11,632 nt of DNA from an uncultured Collinsella sp. (GTDB lineage: Bacteria > Actinomycetota > Coriobacteriia > Coriobacteriales > Coriobacteriaceae), in assembly GCA_902490245.1 (NCBI GenBank), contig CABUDB010000027.1:1-11632 (forward strand), read 5' to 3'. Position numbers and translations under genes: made by a program. Shown one piece after another: positions 1 to 6,714 of the stretch (its first letter is position 1; each line of letters opens with the position of its first letter). Under the pieces are notes generated by a model. That model saw only the letters and a program-made list of their open reading frames with translations, did not search any database and was not told the origin of the DNA.

Positions 1-2
1 CC

Positions 3-242
3 GGTGTGCCGGTAGCCGTAGGCGGGCTGGAGATGCTGGTGGCACAGGCGGTGTACGCCGCCGAGTATTTCCTTGGCCGCAAGTTCGAGGACGCCCCGGC
101 TGAGGTGCGGCGCATCACCGCCACGCTGCGCCGCGAGACGCTGAACATCGCCCTTGTGGGGATGCCCTCCTGCGGCAAATCCACCCTTGGCCGCCTGCTG
201 GCAAAGCAGCTGGGCAGACCCCTTGTGGATCTGGACGACCTT
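3..242 (+). CDS. Bifunctional shikimate dehydrogenase / shikimate kinase, internal fragment
   Basis: Fragment open at the left edge of the window and cut at the junction near base 240. The first ~25 codons resemble the end of shikimate dehydrogenase (AroE): GGLEMLVAQA followed by an Ala/Tyr-rich helix, as in the AroE GLGMLVxQA C-terminal helix. After a ~20-residue linker (FEDAPAEVRRITATLRRE) comes the start of a shikimate kinase (AroK): beta strand LNIALVGMP, Walker A GMPSCGKST (bases 159-185), then RPLVDLDD, the strand carrying the shikimate-binding Asp region. These enzymes catalyse consecutive steps, 3-dehydroshikimate to shikimate to shikimate-3-phosphate, in cytoplasmic chorismate synthesis. 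The single frame implies an AroE-AroK fusion. The frame stays open to base 764, but from ~240 it is antisense to era and not real kinase. It is the only plus-strand gene. Family identity is inferred by motif recognition. Confidence 0.72.
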
Positions 243-245
243 GCC
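237..245. other. Tail-to-tail junction joining aroE-aroK to era (rearrangement or assembly chimera)
   Basis: To the left, the plus strand reads shikimate kinase up to LVDLDDL; to the right, the minus strand reads Era down to GIIIGK. Both readings use bases 240-242 (ctt): Leu on plus, Lys on minus. Era would be expected to continue as GKGG, and shikimate kinase past DLDDL with residues unlike ADDDALLALA. Both genes therefore lose homology at the same point. Neither strand meets a stop there, so the break is silent in terms of open frames. Bases shared by both sides are few, about 4-6 nt around cctt, which would fit microhomology joining or an assembler join. No inverted repeat or insertion sequence end is visible. 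Confidence 0.8.
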
Positions 246-1148
246 GATGATGATGCCCTTTTGGCCCTCGCGCTCGACGTAAATGGTGGCGTGCATGCGC
301 AGCACCTTCTTGGTCTGCTCGAGCGCATCGCAGATCACGCCAACGGAGTGCGGGATCTCATCACGGGTGCGGCGCAAGACCTTCTCGCGCACAAACTCGG
401 CAACAAGCGTCTCGTCCGAAGCGTCGGTACCCATGTCCTCGGGGAACCAACGCGGACCCTCGGGCAAAAAGTGCGCAACGGTCTCGATGAAGGCATCGAC
501 GTTAAAGTTCTTGACCGACGACGTCACGATCTCGTCGTCATATTCCATAAGCTCGTGGGCGGCCTTAAGCTGCTCCATGACCTGTGCGGGGTCGGCCTCA
601 TCGGCCTTGGTGAGCACCAGGACCTTCTTGGAACGGGCATTCTTGACGCGCTCGGCAACCCAGGCGTCTCCCCTGCCGATCGGTTTGGTGGCATCAATCA
701 AAAACGCGACAACATCGACATCGTTCAGCTCGAACAGCGCGCTCTTGTTGAGCTCGGACCCTAGACCGTCCTTGGGCTTGTGGATACCCGGGGTATCGAC
801 AAAGACCAGCTGGTAGCCGGGGCGGTTGACGACGGCGCGCATGCGGCGGCGGGTCGTCTGGGCCACCGGCGAGGTGATGGCGACCTTTTTGCCATAGCAG
901 GCGTTGAGCAGCGTTGACTTACCGGCGTTGGGGCGGCCGACCAAGGCCACGAAGCCACTGCGGAAACCGGGCTCAACGTCGCCAAAGCCCGCGAGGCTGT
1001 CGTCCTCGTCGCACAGGGCGTCGAGTTCCTCGTCGCTCATGCCCTCAAACGGGTCGAACTCCTCGACTTCCTCATAGGCCTCGGTCGCCTTAACATCCGG
1101 GGACTCGTCGTCCAAAATTTCATCGATAGGCTGCATATTGTCGGACAT
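240..1148 (-). CDS. era: GTPase Era, truncated in its KH domain
   Basis: Era is a GTPase that binds 16S rRNA near its 3' end and assists 30S assembly. From ATG at 1148 there are 303 recognisable codons: G1 GRPNAGKS (residues ~71-78), switch I AQTTRRR (~97-103), G3 DTPG (~118-121), G4 TKAD (~180-183, a Thr variant of NKxD), then the family stretch LPEGPRWFPEDMGTD, VAEFVREK and IPHSVGV. The KH domain begins (HATIYVEREGQKGIIIGK) but is cut at GxxG; the frame then runs open, antisense to the shikimate kinase, to the window edge. Before G1 lie ~65 residues rich in Asp/Glu, where Era usually has about ten or fewer. The start is supported by AAAGGGA upstream; an internal Met at residue ~37 is an alternative. 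It lies 12 nt after dgkA, the usual neighbour. Confidence 0.93.
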
Positions 1149-1160
1149 GGGAATCCCTTT

Positions 1161-1538
1161 CTAAATAAAGCCGAGCGCGTGGGCAAATACCAGCAAGCCC
1201 ACAATCGCGGCGGTGATTGAAAGTACGTATACCGAGGCGGCGGCGATGTCCTTGGCGCGTTTTGCCAGCGGATGGAGCTCCTGGGTCGCCAGATCGACAA
1301 TGGCCTCCATGGCGGTATTGCACAGCTCGCCGTGAATCACCAGGCCGCAGCAGATGATAATCGTTGCCCACTCGGCAATGTCGAGCCCCACGATGCAGCC
1401 GGCAATGACGGTGCACACGCCCGCTACGAGCATGACCTTAATGTTGCGCTCGGTCTTGACGGCGGTGACGAAGCCCTCCATGGCGTAGGAGAACGACTTT
1501 AAAAAGGACGGATGGTCCTTGTTCGATCCGGGAATCAT
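1161..1538 (-). CDS. dgkA: Diacylglycerol/undecaprenol kinase family membrane protein
   Basis: A 125-residue integral membrane kinase of the DgkA family. In Gram-positive bacteria this family mostly phosphorylates undecaprenol, recycling the lipid carrier for cell-wall synthesis. Visible are the amphipathic N-terminal region (FLKSFSYAMEGF), three hydrophobic segments (residues ~33-51, 57-70 and 100-118) and the signature HGELCNTAMEAIVDL (70-83) followed by H89 and LAKRAKDIAAAS (91-102). This matches the family's ExxNTAxExxVD...H..AKxAKDxAA pattern. Family members are usually 120-140 residues, so it is full length. The ATG at 1538 has AGGAG 6 nt upstream, and that Shine-Dalgarno includes the TAG stop of ybeY (TAGGAG); the intergenic gap is 9 nt, suggesting coupled translation. 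Whether it prefers undecaprenol or diacylglycerol cannot be told from sequence alone. Confidence 0.93.
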   Translation of the reverse strand: MIPGSNKDHPSFLKSFSYAMEGFVTAVKTERNIKVMLVAGVCTVIAGCIVGLDIAEWATIIICCGLVIHGELCNTAMEAIVDLATQELHPLAKRAKDIAAASVYVLSITAAIVGLLVFAHALGFI

Positions 1539-1547
1539 AAACGGCTC

Positions 1548-2057
1548 CTAGTCGTGGGCATGATTGGTGATGGGGCCGACGTGAACGAGTTTGGGGTCCT
1601 CGCCGCGCTCGAGCGCCAGATCGCGCAGGATAGCGTCCTCGCGGGCCTCCATGACCTCGGCCTCGTCGTCCTCGATATGGTCATACCCCAGCAGGTGCAG
1701 CATGCCGTGTACGAGCATCAGGCGGCACTCGTCGGCAGGGCTATTACCAAAGCCGGGGGCCTGACGGGCAATGACCTGCGGGGCCAAGATGATATCGCCG
1801 AGCTCGAGCGTCTCGTCGGCGGGAATATCCTCGTCAAAGGCCGAGTCGCATTCAAACGAGAGCACATCGGTGGTGCGGTCGATGCCACGCCACTCGTGGT
1901 TGAGCTCGTGCATCTCGTCCTCGTCGACATACGAAAGGGAAATCTCGACTTCACGTTCAACGCCCTCGGCGGCAAGCACAACCTCGCAGATGTGCACCAC
2001 CTCCTGCGCGTCGAGCAGCGTATCGAGCTCGGCATCGTTGCTGATCAATACACTCAA
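1548..2057 (-). CDS. ybeY: Endoribonuclease YbeY (rRNA maturation factor)
   Basis: YbeY is a small zinc-dependent endoribonuclease acting in 16S rRNA 3'-end maturation and ribosome quality control. The 169-residue product carries the metal-binding motif HGMLHLLGYDH at residues 117-127 (three His ligands) and the upstream family segments LSYVDEDEMHELNHEWRG and TDVLSF. The C-terminal ~20 residues (GEDPKLVHVGPITNHAHD) extend past the usual end and are His-containing; their role is unknown. The start is TTG at 2057, chosen because AAAGGAG lies 5 nt upstream and the TTG overlaps the phoH stop codon as TTGA, a typical coupling arrangement. No ATG is suitably placed. The phoH-ybeY-dgkA-era order is conserved in many bacteria and supports the assignment. 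Confidence 0.95.
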   Translation of the reverse strand: MSVLISNDAELDTLLDAQEVVHICEVVLAAEGVEREVEISLSYVDEDEMHELNHEWRGIDRTTDVLSFECDSAFDEDIPADETLELGDIILAPQVIARQAPGFGNSPADECRLMLVHGMLHLLGYDHIEDDEAEVMEAREDAILRDLALERGEDPKLVHVGPITNHAHD

Positions 2058-3040
2058 CGGGACTCCTTTCGGTCGCGCGAGCGCTGCTCACGCACGTCAT
2101 CATAAGCATCGTATGCCTCGACGATACGACCCACCAGGGCATGGCGCACCACATCGGCGCGCTCCAGGTGTGCAAACGCCACATCGTCGACACGGCCCAA
2201 AATCTTCTCGACATCCGCCAAGCCACCACGACGACCCACCAGGTCGCGCTGGCTGAGGTCGCCGGTAATCACGAACTTGGAGTTGAATCCAAGGCGTGTC
2301 AGGAACATCTTCATCTGCTCGGGCGTGGTATTTTGCGCCTCATCGAGCACCACGAAGGCATCGCTCAGCGTACGACCGCGCATATAGGCAAGCGGGGCGA
2401 TCTCGATCACGCCGCGCTCCATAAGCTCATCGGTTCGCTCGCGATCCATCATGTCAAAAAGGGCGTCGTAGAGCGGACGCATGTACGGATCGATCTTTTC
2501 CTCGAGGGTGCCGGGCAAAAAGCCCAGGTTCTCCCCCGCCTCGACAACCGGACGCGTCAAGATCAGACGGCCCACCTCGTGGCGCTTGAGCGCGGCAACG
2601 GCGAGCGCCATGGCCAGATAAGTTTTACCGGTACCGGCTGGACCTAGACCAAACGTGATGGTATGCGAGCGGATGGCATCCACATAGCGCTTTTGCCCGA
2701 GCGTCTTGGGGCGAATGACGCGGCCGCGATACGAAAGCAGCACGTCATCGCGAAGCGACGTAGCCTCGTGCTCGCCGTCGCGCAAGACGGCCAGGCAGCG
2801 AGAGACATCGTCGGCAGACAGCGTGCGCCCGGCGGCCGCCTCGCGGAAAGCATGTTCGAAAAAACGCGCCACGATTTCGACCTCGTCCGGGTCACCGCTC
2901 ACGGCGATGCTATCGCCACGGGCGACCACGTGAGCGCGAACCAAACTCTCGAGCGCACGAAGGACGCCGTCGCCGGCGCCCAAAACGCGCGAGGGATCAA
3001 TTCCCTCGGGAACGGTAAGTCTAATCTTCGAGGCTTCCAT
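2054..3040 (-). CDS. phoH: PhoH-family ATPase
   Basis: A PhoH/PhoL-type cytoplasmic P-loop ATPase, commonly encoded next to ybeY and thought to act in RNA metabolism or ribosome maturation; its precise role is not settled. The 328-residue product has a ~100-residue N-terminal region, a conserved RPKTLGQKRYVDAI (110-123), Walker A GPAGTGKT (133-140), RPVVEAGENLGFLPG (163-177), DPYMRPLYDAL (184-194), Walker B FVVLDEAQN (229-237) and the sensor segment KFVITGDLSQRDL. ATG 3040 was chosen because GGAGGT sits just upstream (short 2-nt gap) and residues from there fit the family length. The frame is open to 3145, but that extra part overlaps mtaB by more than 100 nt and looks unlike PhoH. With this start the gene overlaps mtaB by 20 nt, so its Shine-Dalgarno lies inside mtaB. 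Confidence 0.94.
   Translation of the reverse strand: MEASKIRLTVPEGIDPSRVLGAGDGVLRALESLVRAHVVARGDSIAVSGDPDEVEIVARFFEHAFREAAAGRTLSADDVSRCLAVLRDGEHEATSLRDDVLLSYRGRVIRPKTLGQKRYVDAIRSHTITFGLGPAGTGKTYLAMALAVAALKRHEVGRLILTRPVVEAGENLGFLPGTLEEKIDPYMRPLYDALFDMMDRERTDELMERGVIEIAPLAYMRGRTLSDAFVVLDEAQNTTPEQMKMFLTRLGFNSKFVITGDLSQRDLVGRRGGLADVEKILGRVDDVAFAHLERADVVRHALVGRIVEAYDAYDDVREQRSRDRKESR
2055..2069 (-). promoter_or_regulatory. ybeY ribosome binding site and TTG start overlapping the phoH stop
   Basis: AAAGGAG at 2069-2063 lies inside the last codons of phoH, followed by 5 nt and then TTG at 2057-2055. The phoH TGA occupies 2056-2054, so stop and start share two bases (TTGA). This fixes the otherwise ambiguous non-ATG start and suggests that ribosomes ending phoH reinitiate on ybeY. 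Confidence 0.8.
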
Positions 3041-4313
3041 GGACCTCCCTGCGCGCATGGACCAAGCCGGAATCATCGACTCCGATGATAGCAACATCGA
3101 GCAGGCACGGGGCTGTAAGTCCACAGGTATCGTCAAGACGGGCATGATGGAACGAACCGAGCGTTAGGTTGTCACCATACTCGAGCACGGCACGCTCGAC
3201 AGTGCCCACGCGACGACGAGCATCGGCAATAGCGAGCTCCTGCGCCGTGTCTCGCATACGACGGCTGCGCTCGGCCATAACCTCGGGCGGCACCTGGTCG
3301 GGCATGTCGGCAGCAAGGGTACCGGGACGCTTGCTGTAGCGGAACACGTGCATACGCGAGAAACCCACACGGCGGCACAGCGCCAGCGACTCCTCGAACT
3401 CCTCGTCCGTCTCACCAGGAAATCCGACGATGACATCGCACGAAAGAGACGCCTGGGGCAAGTTGGCGCGAATCATACGCACCGTGTCCTCAAAGGCCTC
3501 GGCACTATAGGGACGACCCATGCGATGCAGCGTCGCCGTACAGCCGGACTGCACGGGCAGGTGCAAAAACGGGGCAATACGCTGCGGATAGCGCGCCATA
3601 ACCTTAAGCAGACGCTCAGAGATATCCATGGGCTCGACCGAGGAAATGCGCACATGCGCAATAGTCGTGCGCTCCATGATGGCCTCGAGCAGCTCATCGA
3701 TTTCGACATGCTCGTCGGTCGCGCTCTTGCCATCGTAGGCACCCAGGTTCACACCGGTCAGCACCACCTCGGGCACGCCGGCCTCCTGGGCCTCGCGAAC
3801 TTGCTCAAGCACGGACTCGACGGGCACGGAGCGCTCGGGGCCGCGCGCCTTCCACACAATGCAATAGGCGCAGCGATGGTTGCAGCCATCCTGGATCTTC
3901 ACGCCCAGCCGCGAACGACCGAGCGCATCGACCACGTCACCATCGCTGCAGGCGGGAACGCTATCGGACTCAACGCCCAGCACCTCGCAGACACGTTCGA
4001 CGACATCGATCTTAGACGGCTCGGCAATCACGCGATCCGAAAGCTCCAACAGCTCCTCGGGATGCAAATTGACCACGCATCCGGTCACGACCACATAGGG
4101 CTCGTTTGGATGGGCCAGCGCATGACGGACGGCCTTACGGGTCTTGGCCTCGGCCTCGCCCGTAACGGCACAGGTGTTAATGACGATCAGATCGGCATCG
4201 TGGGGCTCCACCATAGCAAAGCCCAGGCGCATAAGATCGGCAGTGATACGGTCAGACTCAACCCGGTTGACACGGCAGCCGAGGTTGACGACGGAAATAT
4301 GGGGTGCGAGCAC
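3021..4313 (-). CDS. mtaB: tRNA (N6-L-threonylcarbamoyladenosine37-C2)-methylthiotransferase MtaB
   Basis: A radical SAM methylthiotransferase that converts t6A37 to ms2t6A37 in ANN-decoding tRNAs. The N-terminal MTTase domain has its three iron-sulfur cysteines at C13 (NLGCRVNRVES), C48 (VINTCAVT) and C79 (VTGCVVN). The radical SAM motif CxxxCxxC is GCNHRCAYC (C144, C148, C151), followed by KARGPERS. Further family marks are VVLTGVNLGAYDG, ISSVEPMDI, LHLPVQSGCTATLHRMGRPY and DVIVGFPGETDEEF, then a C-terminal TRAM-like region. LGCRVNRVES and the context favour MtaB over MiaB or RimO. The 430-residue length is normal. The start is GTG at 4313, with AAGGAG 5 nt upstream; that Shine-Dalgarno contains the TAA of dnaJ (TAAGGAG), and the gap is 9 nt. 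The prmA and rsmE genes often found between dnaJ and mtaB in Firmicutes are absent. Confidence 0.93.
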   Translation of the reverse strand: MLAPHISVVNLGCRVNRVESDRITADLMRLGFAMVEPHDADLIVINTCAVTGEAEAKTRKAVRHALAHPNEPYVVVTGCVVNLHPEELLELSDRVIAEPSKIDVVERVCEVLGVESDSVPACSDGDVVDALGRSRLGVKIQDGCNHRCAYCIVWKARGPERSVPVESVLEQVREAQEAGVPEVVLTGVNLGAYDGKSATDEHVEIDELLEAIMERTTIAHVRISSVEPMDISERLLKVMARYPQRIAPFLHLPVQSGCTATLHRMGRPYSAEAFEDTVRMIRANLPQASLSCDVIVGFPGETDEEFEESLALCRRVGFSRMHVFRYSKRPGTLAADMPDQVPPEVMAERSRRMRDTAQELAIADARRRVGTVERAVLEYGDNLTLGSFHHARLDDTCGLTAPCLLDVAIIGVDDSGLVHARREVHGSLED

Positions 4314-4322
4314 GCGGGCTCC

Positions 4323-5471
4323 TTAATCGAGGATATCGTCGAGGGCACTCTTGATACGGTCGGTCACCGACTTCTTACCGGAAGCGACGTCATCGCCCAT
4401 CTCATCGGCAAAAGCACGGAGCAGCTCGCGTTGCTTATTGGAAAGATTGGTGGGAACGACCACGCGCAGTTGCACGATCAGGCGGCCACGCGAACCGCCA
4501 CCGCCAATGCGCGGCATGCCGTAATTATTGACGCTCACGGTGTCGCCGTACTGGGCGCCGGCGGGAACCGTCACCTTAACGACCTCGTCGGGCATAATGC
4601 CCTCGACCTCGATCTCGCAGCCGAGCGCAGCCTGCGCAATCGAGATATCGCTCACCAGGTACAGGTCATCACCGTTGCGCTTAAAGCGCTCATGGTCGGC
4701 AACGCGCACGTTGACAATCAGGTCGCCCGAAGGCTCGCCGCGAAGGCCGGCCTCGCCAAAGCCGCTCACACGCAGCTGGCGACCGGTCGAAACGCCGGCG
4801 GGAATATCGATGTCGATCTTTTCGTGCGAAGGCGTGCGACCCTGACCGTCGCAGGTCTCGCAGGGATGGTCGATAACCGTGCCCTCGCCATGGCAGTCGG
4901 GGCAAGGCGAGGAAGACTGAACCTGGCCCAAAAACGATCGCTGAACCGTCGTGACGTAGCCCGTACCGTGGCAGCGACTGCACTGCTTTTCCTGTGCACC
5001 CTCGGCCCTACCGGTACCGTTGCAGTCCTCGCAAGGAGCAAGGCGATCATAGCTGATCGTCTTTTTGCAGCCGAGCGCCGCCTCCTCGAGCGTCACCGAA
5101 AGCGAGATGGCCATGTCACGTCCGCGACGACGCTCACGACGGCCGCGGGCGCCACCGCCGGCACCGCCGCCAAAAAACGACGAGAACAGGTCGTCCATGC
5201 CCATGCCACCAAAGATATCGTTGATGTCGACATAACCAGAGCCACCGGGGCCGTCCGCGGTGCCGTAACGGTCGTAGTTAGCACGCTTCTGCTCATCGGA
5301 AAGAACGGAATAGGCCTCGTTGAGTTCCTTGAACTTGGCCTCGGCCTCGGGGTCGTCCGAAACATCCGGATGTACGGTACGGGCCTTCTTTAGAAACGCA
5401 CGCTTAATCGTCCGCGCGTCGGCATCCTTGTCGACGCCAAGTACCTCGTAGTAATCCCTATTTTCCGACAC
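4323..5471 (-). CDS. dnaJ: Chaperone protein DnaJ (canonical, cytosolic)
   Basis: A type I (class A) Hsp40 that delivers unfolded proteins to DnaK and stimulates its ATPase. The 382 residues contain all expected parts: J domain (residues ~5-70) with the HPD motif at 34-36, a Gly/Phe-rich linker (~75-110) including DIFGGMGMDDLFSSFFGGG, the zinc domain with four CxxCxGxG repeats (CEDCNGTG 147, CSRCHGTG 164, CPDCHGEG 190, CETCDGQG 204), both C-terminal beta domains (GDLIVNVRV; PDEVVKVTVPAG) and a terminal dimerisation tail. The start is GTG at 5471, with GGAAGGA 7 nt upstream; the frame is open to an ATG at 5537, but that extension has no ribosome binding site and is not J-protein-like. No dnaK or grpE is nearby and no CIRCE element is visible upstream. 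It lies downstream of a second, membrane-type J-protein gene. Confidence 0.95.
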   Translation of the reverse strand: MSENRDYYEVLGVDKDADARTIKRAFLKKARTVHPDVSDDPEAEAKFKELNEAYSVLSDEQKRANYDRYGTADGPGGSGYVDINDIFGGMGMDDLFSSFFGGGAGGGARGRRERRRGRDMAISLSVTLEEAALGCKKTISYDRLAPCEDCNGTGRAEGAQEKQCSRCHGTGYVTTVQRSFLGQVQSSSPCPDCHGEGTVIDHPCETCDGQGRTPSHEKIDIDIPAGVSTGRQLRVSGFGEAGLRGEPSGDLIVNVRVADHERFKRNGDDLYLVSDISIAQAALGCEIEVEGIMPDEVVKVTVPAGAQYGDTVSVNNYGMPRIGGGGSRGRLIVQLRVVVPTNLSNKQRELLRAFADEMGDDVASGKKSVTDRIKSALDDILD

Positions 5472-5510
5472 GACCGAATCCTTCCGACTTTCATTATTGT
5501 CACAGTGCGT

Positions 5511-5525
5511 CCTATACCCAAGCTG
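5511..5525 (-). promoter_or_regulatory. Candidate dnaJ promoter (GGG-extended -10 element)
   Basis: In the 81-nt gap upstream of dnaJ the minus strand reads CAGCTTGGGTATAGG: a -10-like TATAGG (5516-5511) preceded by GGG. It matches the lepA element CCGCTCGGGTA at 9 of 11 positions. The predicted leader would be ~33 nt and carries the dnaJ Shine-Dalgarno. No good -35 is seen at 16-18 nt, and the hexamer is only 4/6 to TATAAT, so this is tentative. Confidence 0.4.
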
Positions 5526-5552
5526 GGCCGACCGCAAACAGAGGGTTTGATG

Positions 5553-6656
5553 TTATTGCATTTGATACGGCGAAAGCATGGCCCGTTGCGAGCAGCTCGC
5601 GAACCAAACCGACACGAGCGCGAACATGAAGCCGTTGGCAAAACCGTTGGCAAACTGCATCGCACCGCGCTTCCACCACAGCAGGCTGCGATGAAGCACA
5701 CCGTCCGAAAGCACCATAAATAGGCCCATGGTAAATGGAATAAAGCACATCACGGCAAAGGCCGAGAACACGCCCGAAATGGCCGACAGCACCAAAAACG
5801 GCGCCACGATGCCCATCAGGTAAAAACCGGTACGAGCTTTGCCTTCCAAGCGCTCGGCTTCAACATGGGCGCGGCCGACCAGGTCGCCGCCCGCGGCACC
5901 GTTGGTGCCAGCATGACCCATGCCGCCAATGCGGACCTCGTCGCCATCGTGCGTGCCGGCAGGAAACTCAATCGTCTGCTCGGAGGTTACGCGAGTACGA
6001 CCGCTACCACCGCAATCGGGACAGGGGTCGGCCACGACCTTACCGGAACCGCCGCACTCGGGGCAGACCGACTGGAACGTGCCCGCACCAAACAGGAAGG
6101 ACAGGTCGACGTCGATGTGGCCGCGGCCACCGCAGCTCGGGCAGGTATGTGCATGCTCGGACGAAACAGAGCCCGAGCCGCCGCAGTTGCTACAGGTATC
6201 GAAGCGCGTGTAGCGGACGGTCTTGCGGGCACCGCCCTTGGCCTCCTTGGCGTCGAGTTTGATATCGACGACCACGTTGGCGCCGTTCTCGGGATTGTAG
6301 GCAGCCTGGCCGCGACGCTGCTGGCCCCAGGCGCCACCAAAGGGAAAGCCGCCCTCAAAGGGATTGCCATAGCCCGTGCTGCCGGCGTAGCCGCCACCAT
6401 AAGGCGAAGCCGTAGGAGCACCGGCGAAGGGATTGCCAGAACGCATGGCGTCGTAGCGCGCACGTTTTTGCTCATCCGAAAGCACGGCGTAGGCCTCGGA
6501 AACCTCTTTAAACTTTTCCTCGGCATCCGGCTCTTTATTGACGTCCGGATGGAGCTTGCGGGCCTTTTGCTGGAAGGCCTTCTGTATATCACGCGAGGTG
6601 GCGTCCTTGGAGACACCCAGAATCTCGTAGTAATCTTTTTCGTTCATCGTCGCCAT
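5553..6656 (-). CDS. Membrane-anchored DnaJ-like protein (J domain, zinc domain, C-terminal TM module)
   Basis: A 367-residue J-protein of unusual build. The J domain (residues ~7-71) has HPD at 36-38, followed by a Gly/Pro/Phe/Tyr-rich linker (~74-115) and four zinc motifs (CSNCGGSG 155, CPSCGGRG 172, CPECGGSG 198, CPDCGGSG 212) set in a first C-terminal domain that ends near [15 protein letters not shown] (256-270). From there normal DnaJ would continue into a second beta domain and a dimerisation tail. Instead there are hydrophobic stretches at ~277-296, ~298-316 and ~336-355, with a basic loop ([10 protein letters not shown]) before the last: probably 2-3 membrane helices with the J domain in the cytosol. 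It would be expected to recruit DnaK to the membrane; the substrate is unknown. ATG 6656 is chosen on AGGAGG 9 nt upstream; a GTG at 6677 precedes that site. The frame is intact, so it does not look decayed. Confidence 0.9.
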   Translation of the reverse strand: MATMNEKDYYEILGVSKDATSRDIQKAFQQKARKLHPDVNKEPDAEEKFKEVSEAYAVLSDEQKRARYDAMRSGNPFAGAPTASPYGGGYAGSTGYGNPFEGGFPFGGAWGQQRRGQAAYNPENGANVVVDIKLDAKEAKGGARKTVRYTRFDTCSNCGGSGSVSSEHAHTCPSCGGRGHIDVDLSFLFGAGTFQSVCPECGGSGKVVADPCPDCGGSGRTRVTSEQTIEFPAGTHDGDEVRIGGMGHAGTNGAAGGDLVGRAHVEAERLEGKARTGFYLMGIVAPFLVLSAISGVFSAFAVMCFIPFTMGLFMVLSDGVLHRSLLWWKRGAMQFANGFANGFMFALVSVWFASCSQRAMLSPYQMQ

Positions 6657-6665
6657 GCGCGGCAA

Positions 6666-6671
6666 CCTCCT
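6666..6671 (-). promoter_or_regulatory. Ribosome binding site of the membrane J-protein
   Basis: A perfect AGGAGG, 9 nt before ATG 6656. It lies downstream of the in-frame GTG at 6677, so it argues for the ATG as the true start and against the longer protein. Confidence 0.8.
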
Positions 6672-6698
6672 GCTCACAGCAGCGTATATATTTCGGTA

Positions 6699-6713
6699 AT
6701 TCTACCCGAGCGG
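6699..6713 (-). promoter_or_regulatory. Candidate promoter of the membrane J-protein gene
   Basis: The 58-nt gap after hemW contains on the minus strand CCGCTCGGGTAGAAT: a good -10 hexamer TAGAAT (6704-6699, 5/6 to TATAAT) with a GGG extension. The 11 bases CCGCTCGGGTA (6713-6703) are identical to those before lepA. The predicted leader is ~36 nt and includes AGGAGG. No TTGACA-like -35 lies at 16-18 nt, so activity would depend on the extended -10 or on an activator. It allows the two J-protein genes to be expressed apart from lepA-dusB-hemW. Confidence 0.5.
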
Positions 6714-6714
6714 C

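Noticed and set aside
243..764. Continuation of the shikimate kinase frame past base 242
   Set aside because: It is open but antisense to clear Era motifs, and shows no kinase motifs after DLDD.
3041..3145. Longer N-terminus for PhoH starting at 3145
   Set aside because: It would overlap mtaB by 125 nt, lacks PhoH character and has a weaker start; GGAGGT before ATG 3040 fits better.
3348..5393. A 681-codon open frame on the plus strand opposite mtaB and dnaJ
   Set aside because: It is exactly codon-aligned antisense to both genes. GC-rich genes that avoid TTA, CTA and TCA codons leave this antisense frame open by default. The translation is low-complexity (A, G, H, R, L) and has no domain features.
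5535..5549. CAAAC/GTTTG hairpin after the membrane J-protein gene
   Set aside because: The stem is only 5 bp and no T-run follows on the minus strand, so it is not a credible terminator.
5553..6656. Reading the membrane J-protein as a decayed dnaJ with a frameshift
   Set aside because: The C-terminal 95 residues form regular hydrophobic helices with basic flanks and the frame ends cleanly; random out-of-frame sequence here would be Arg/Ala/Pro-rich, as seen in the other frames.
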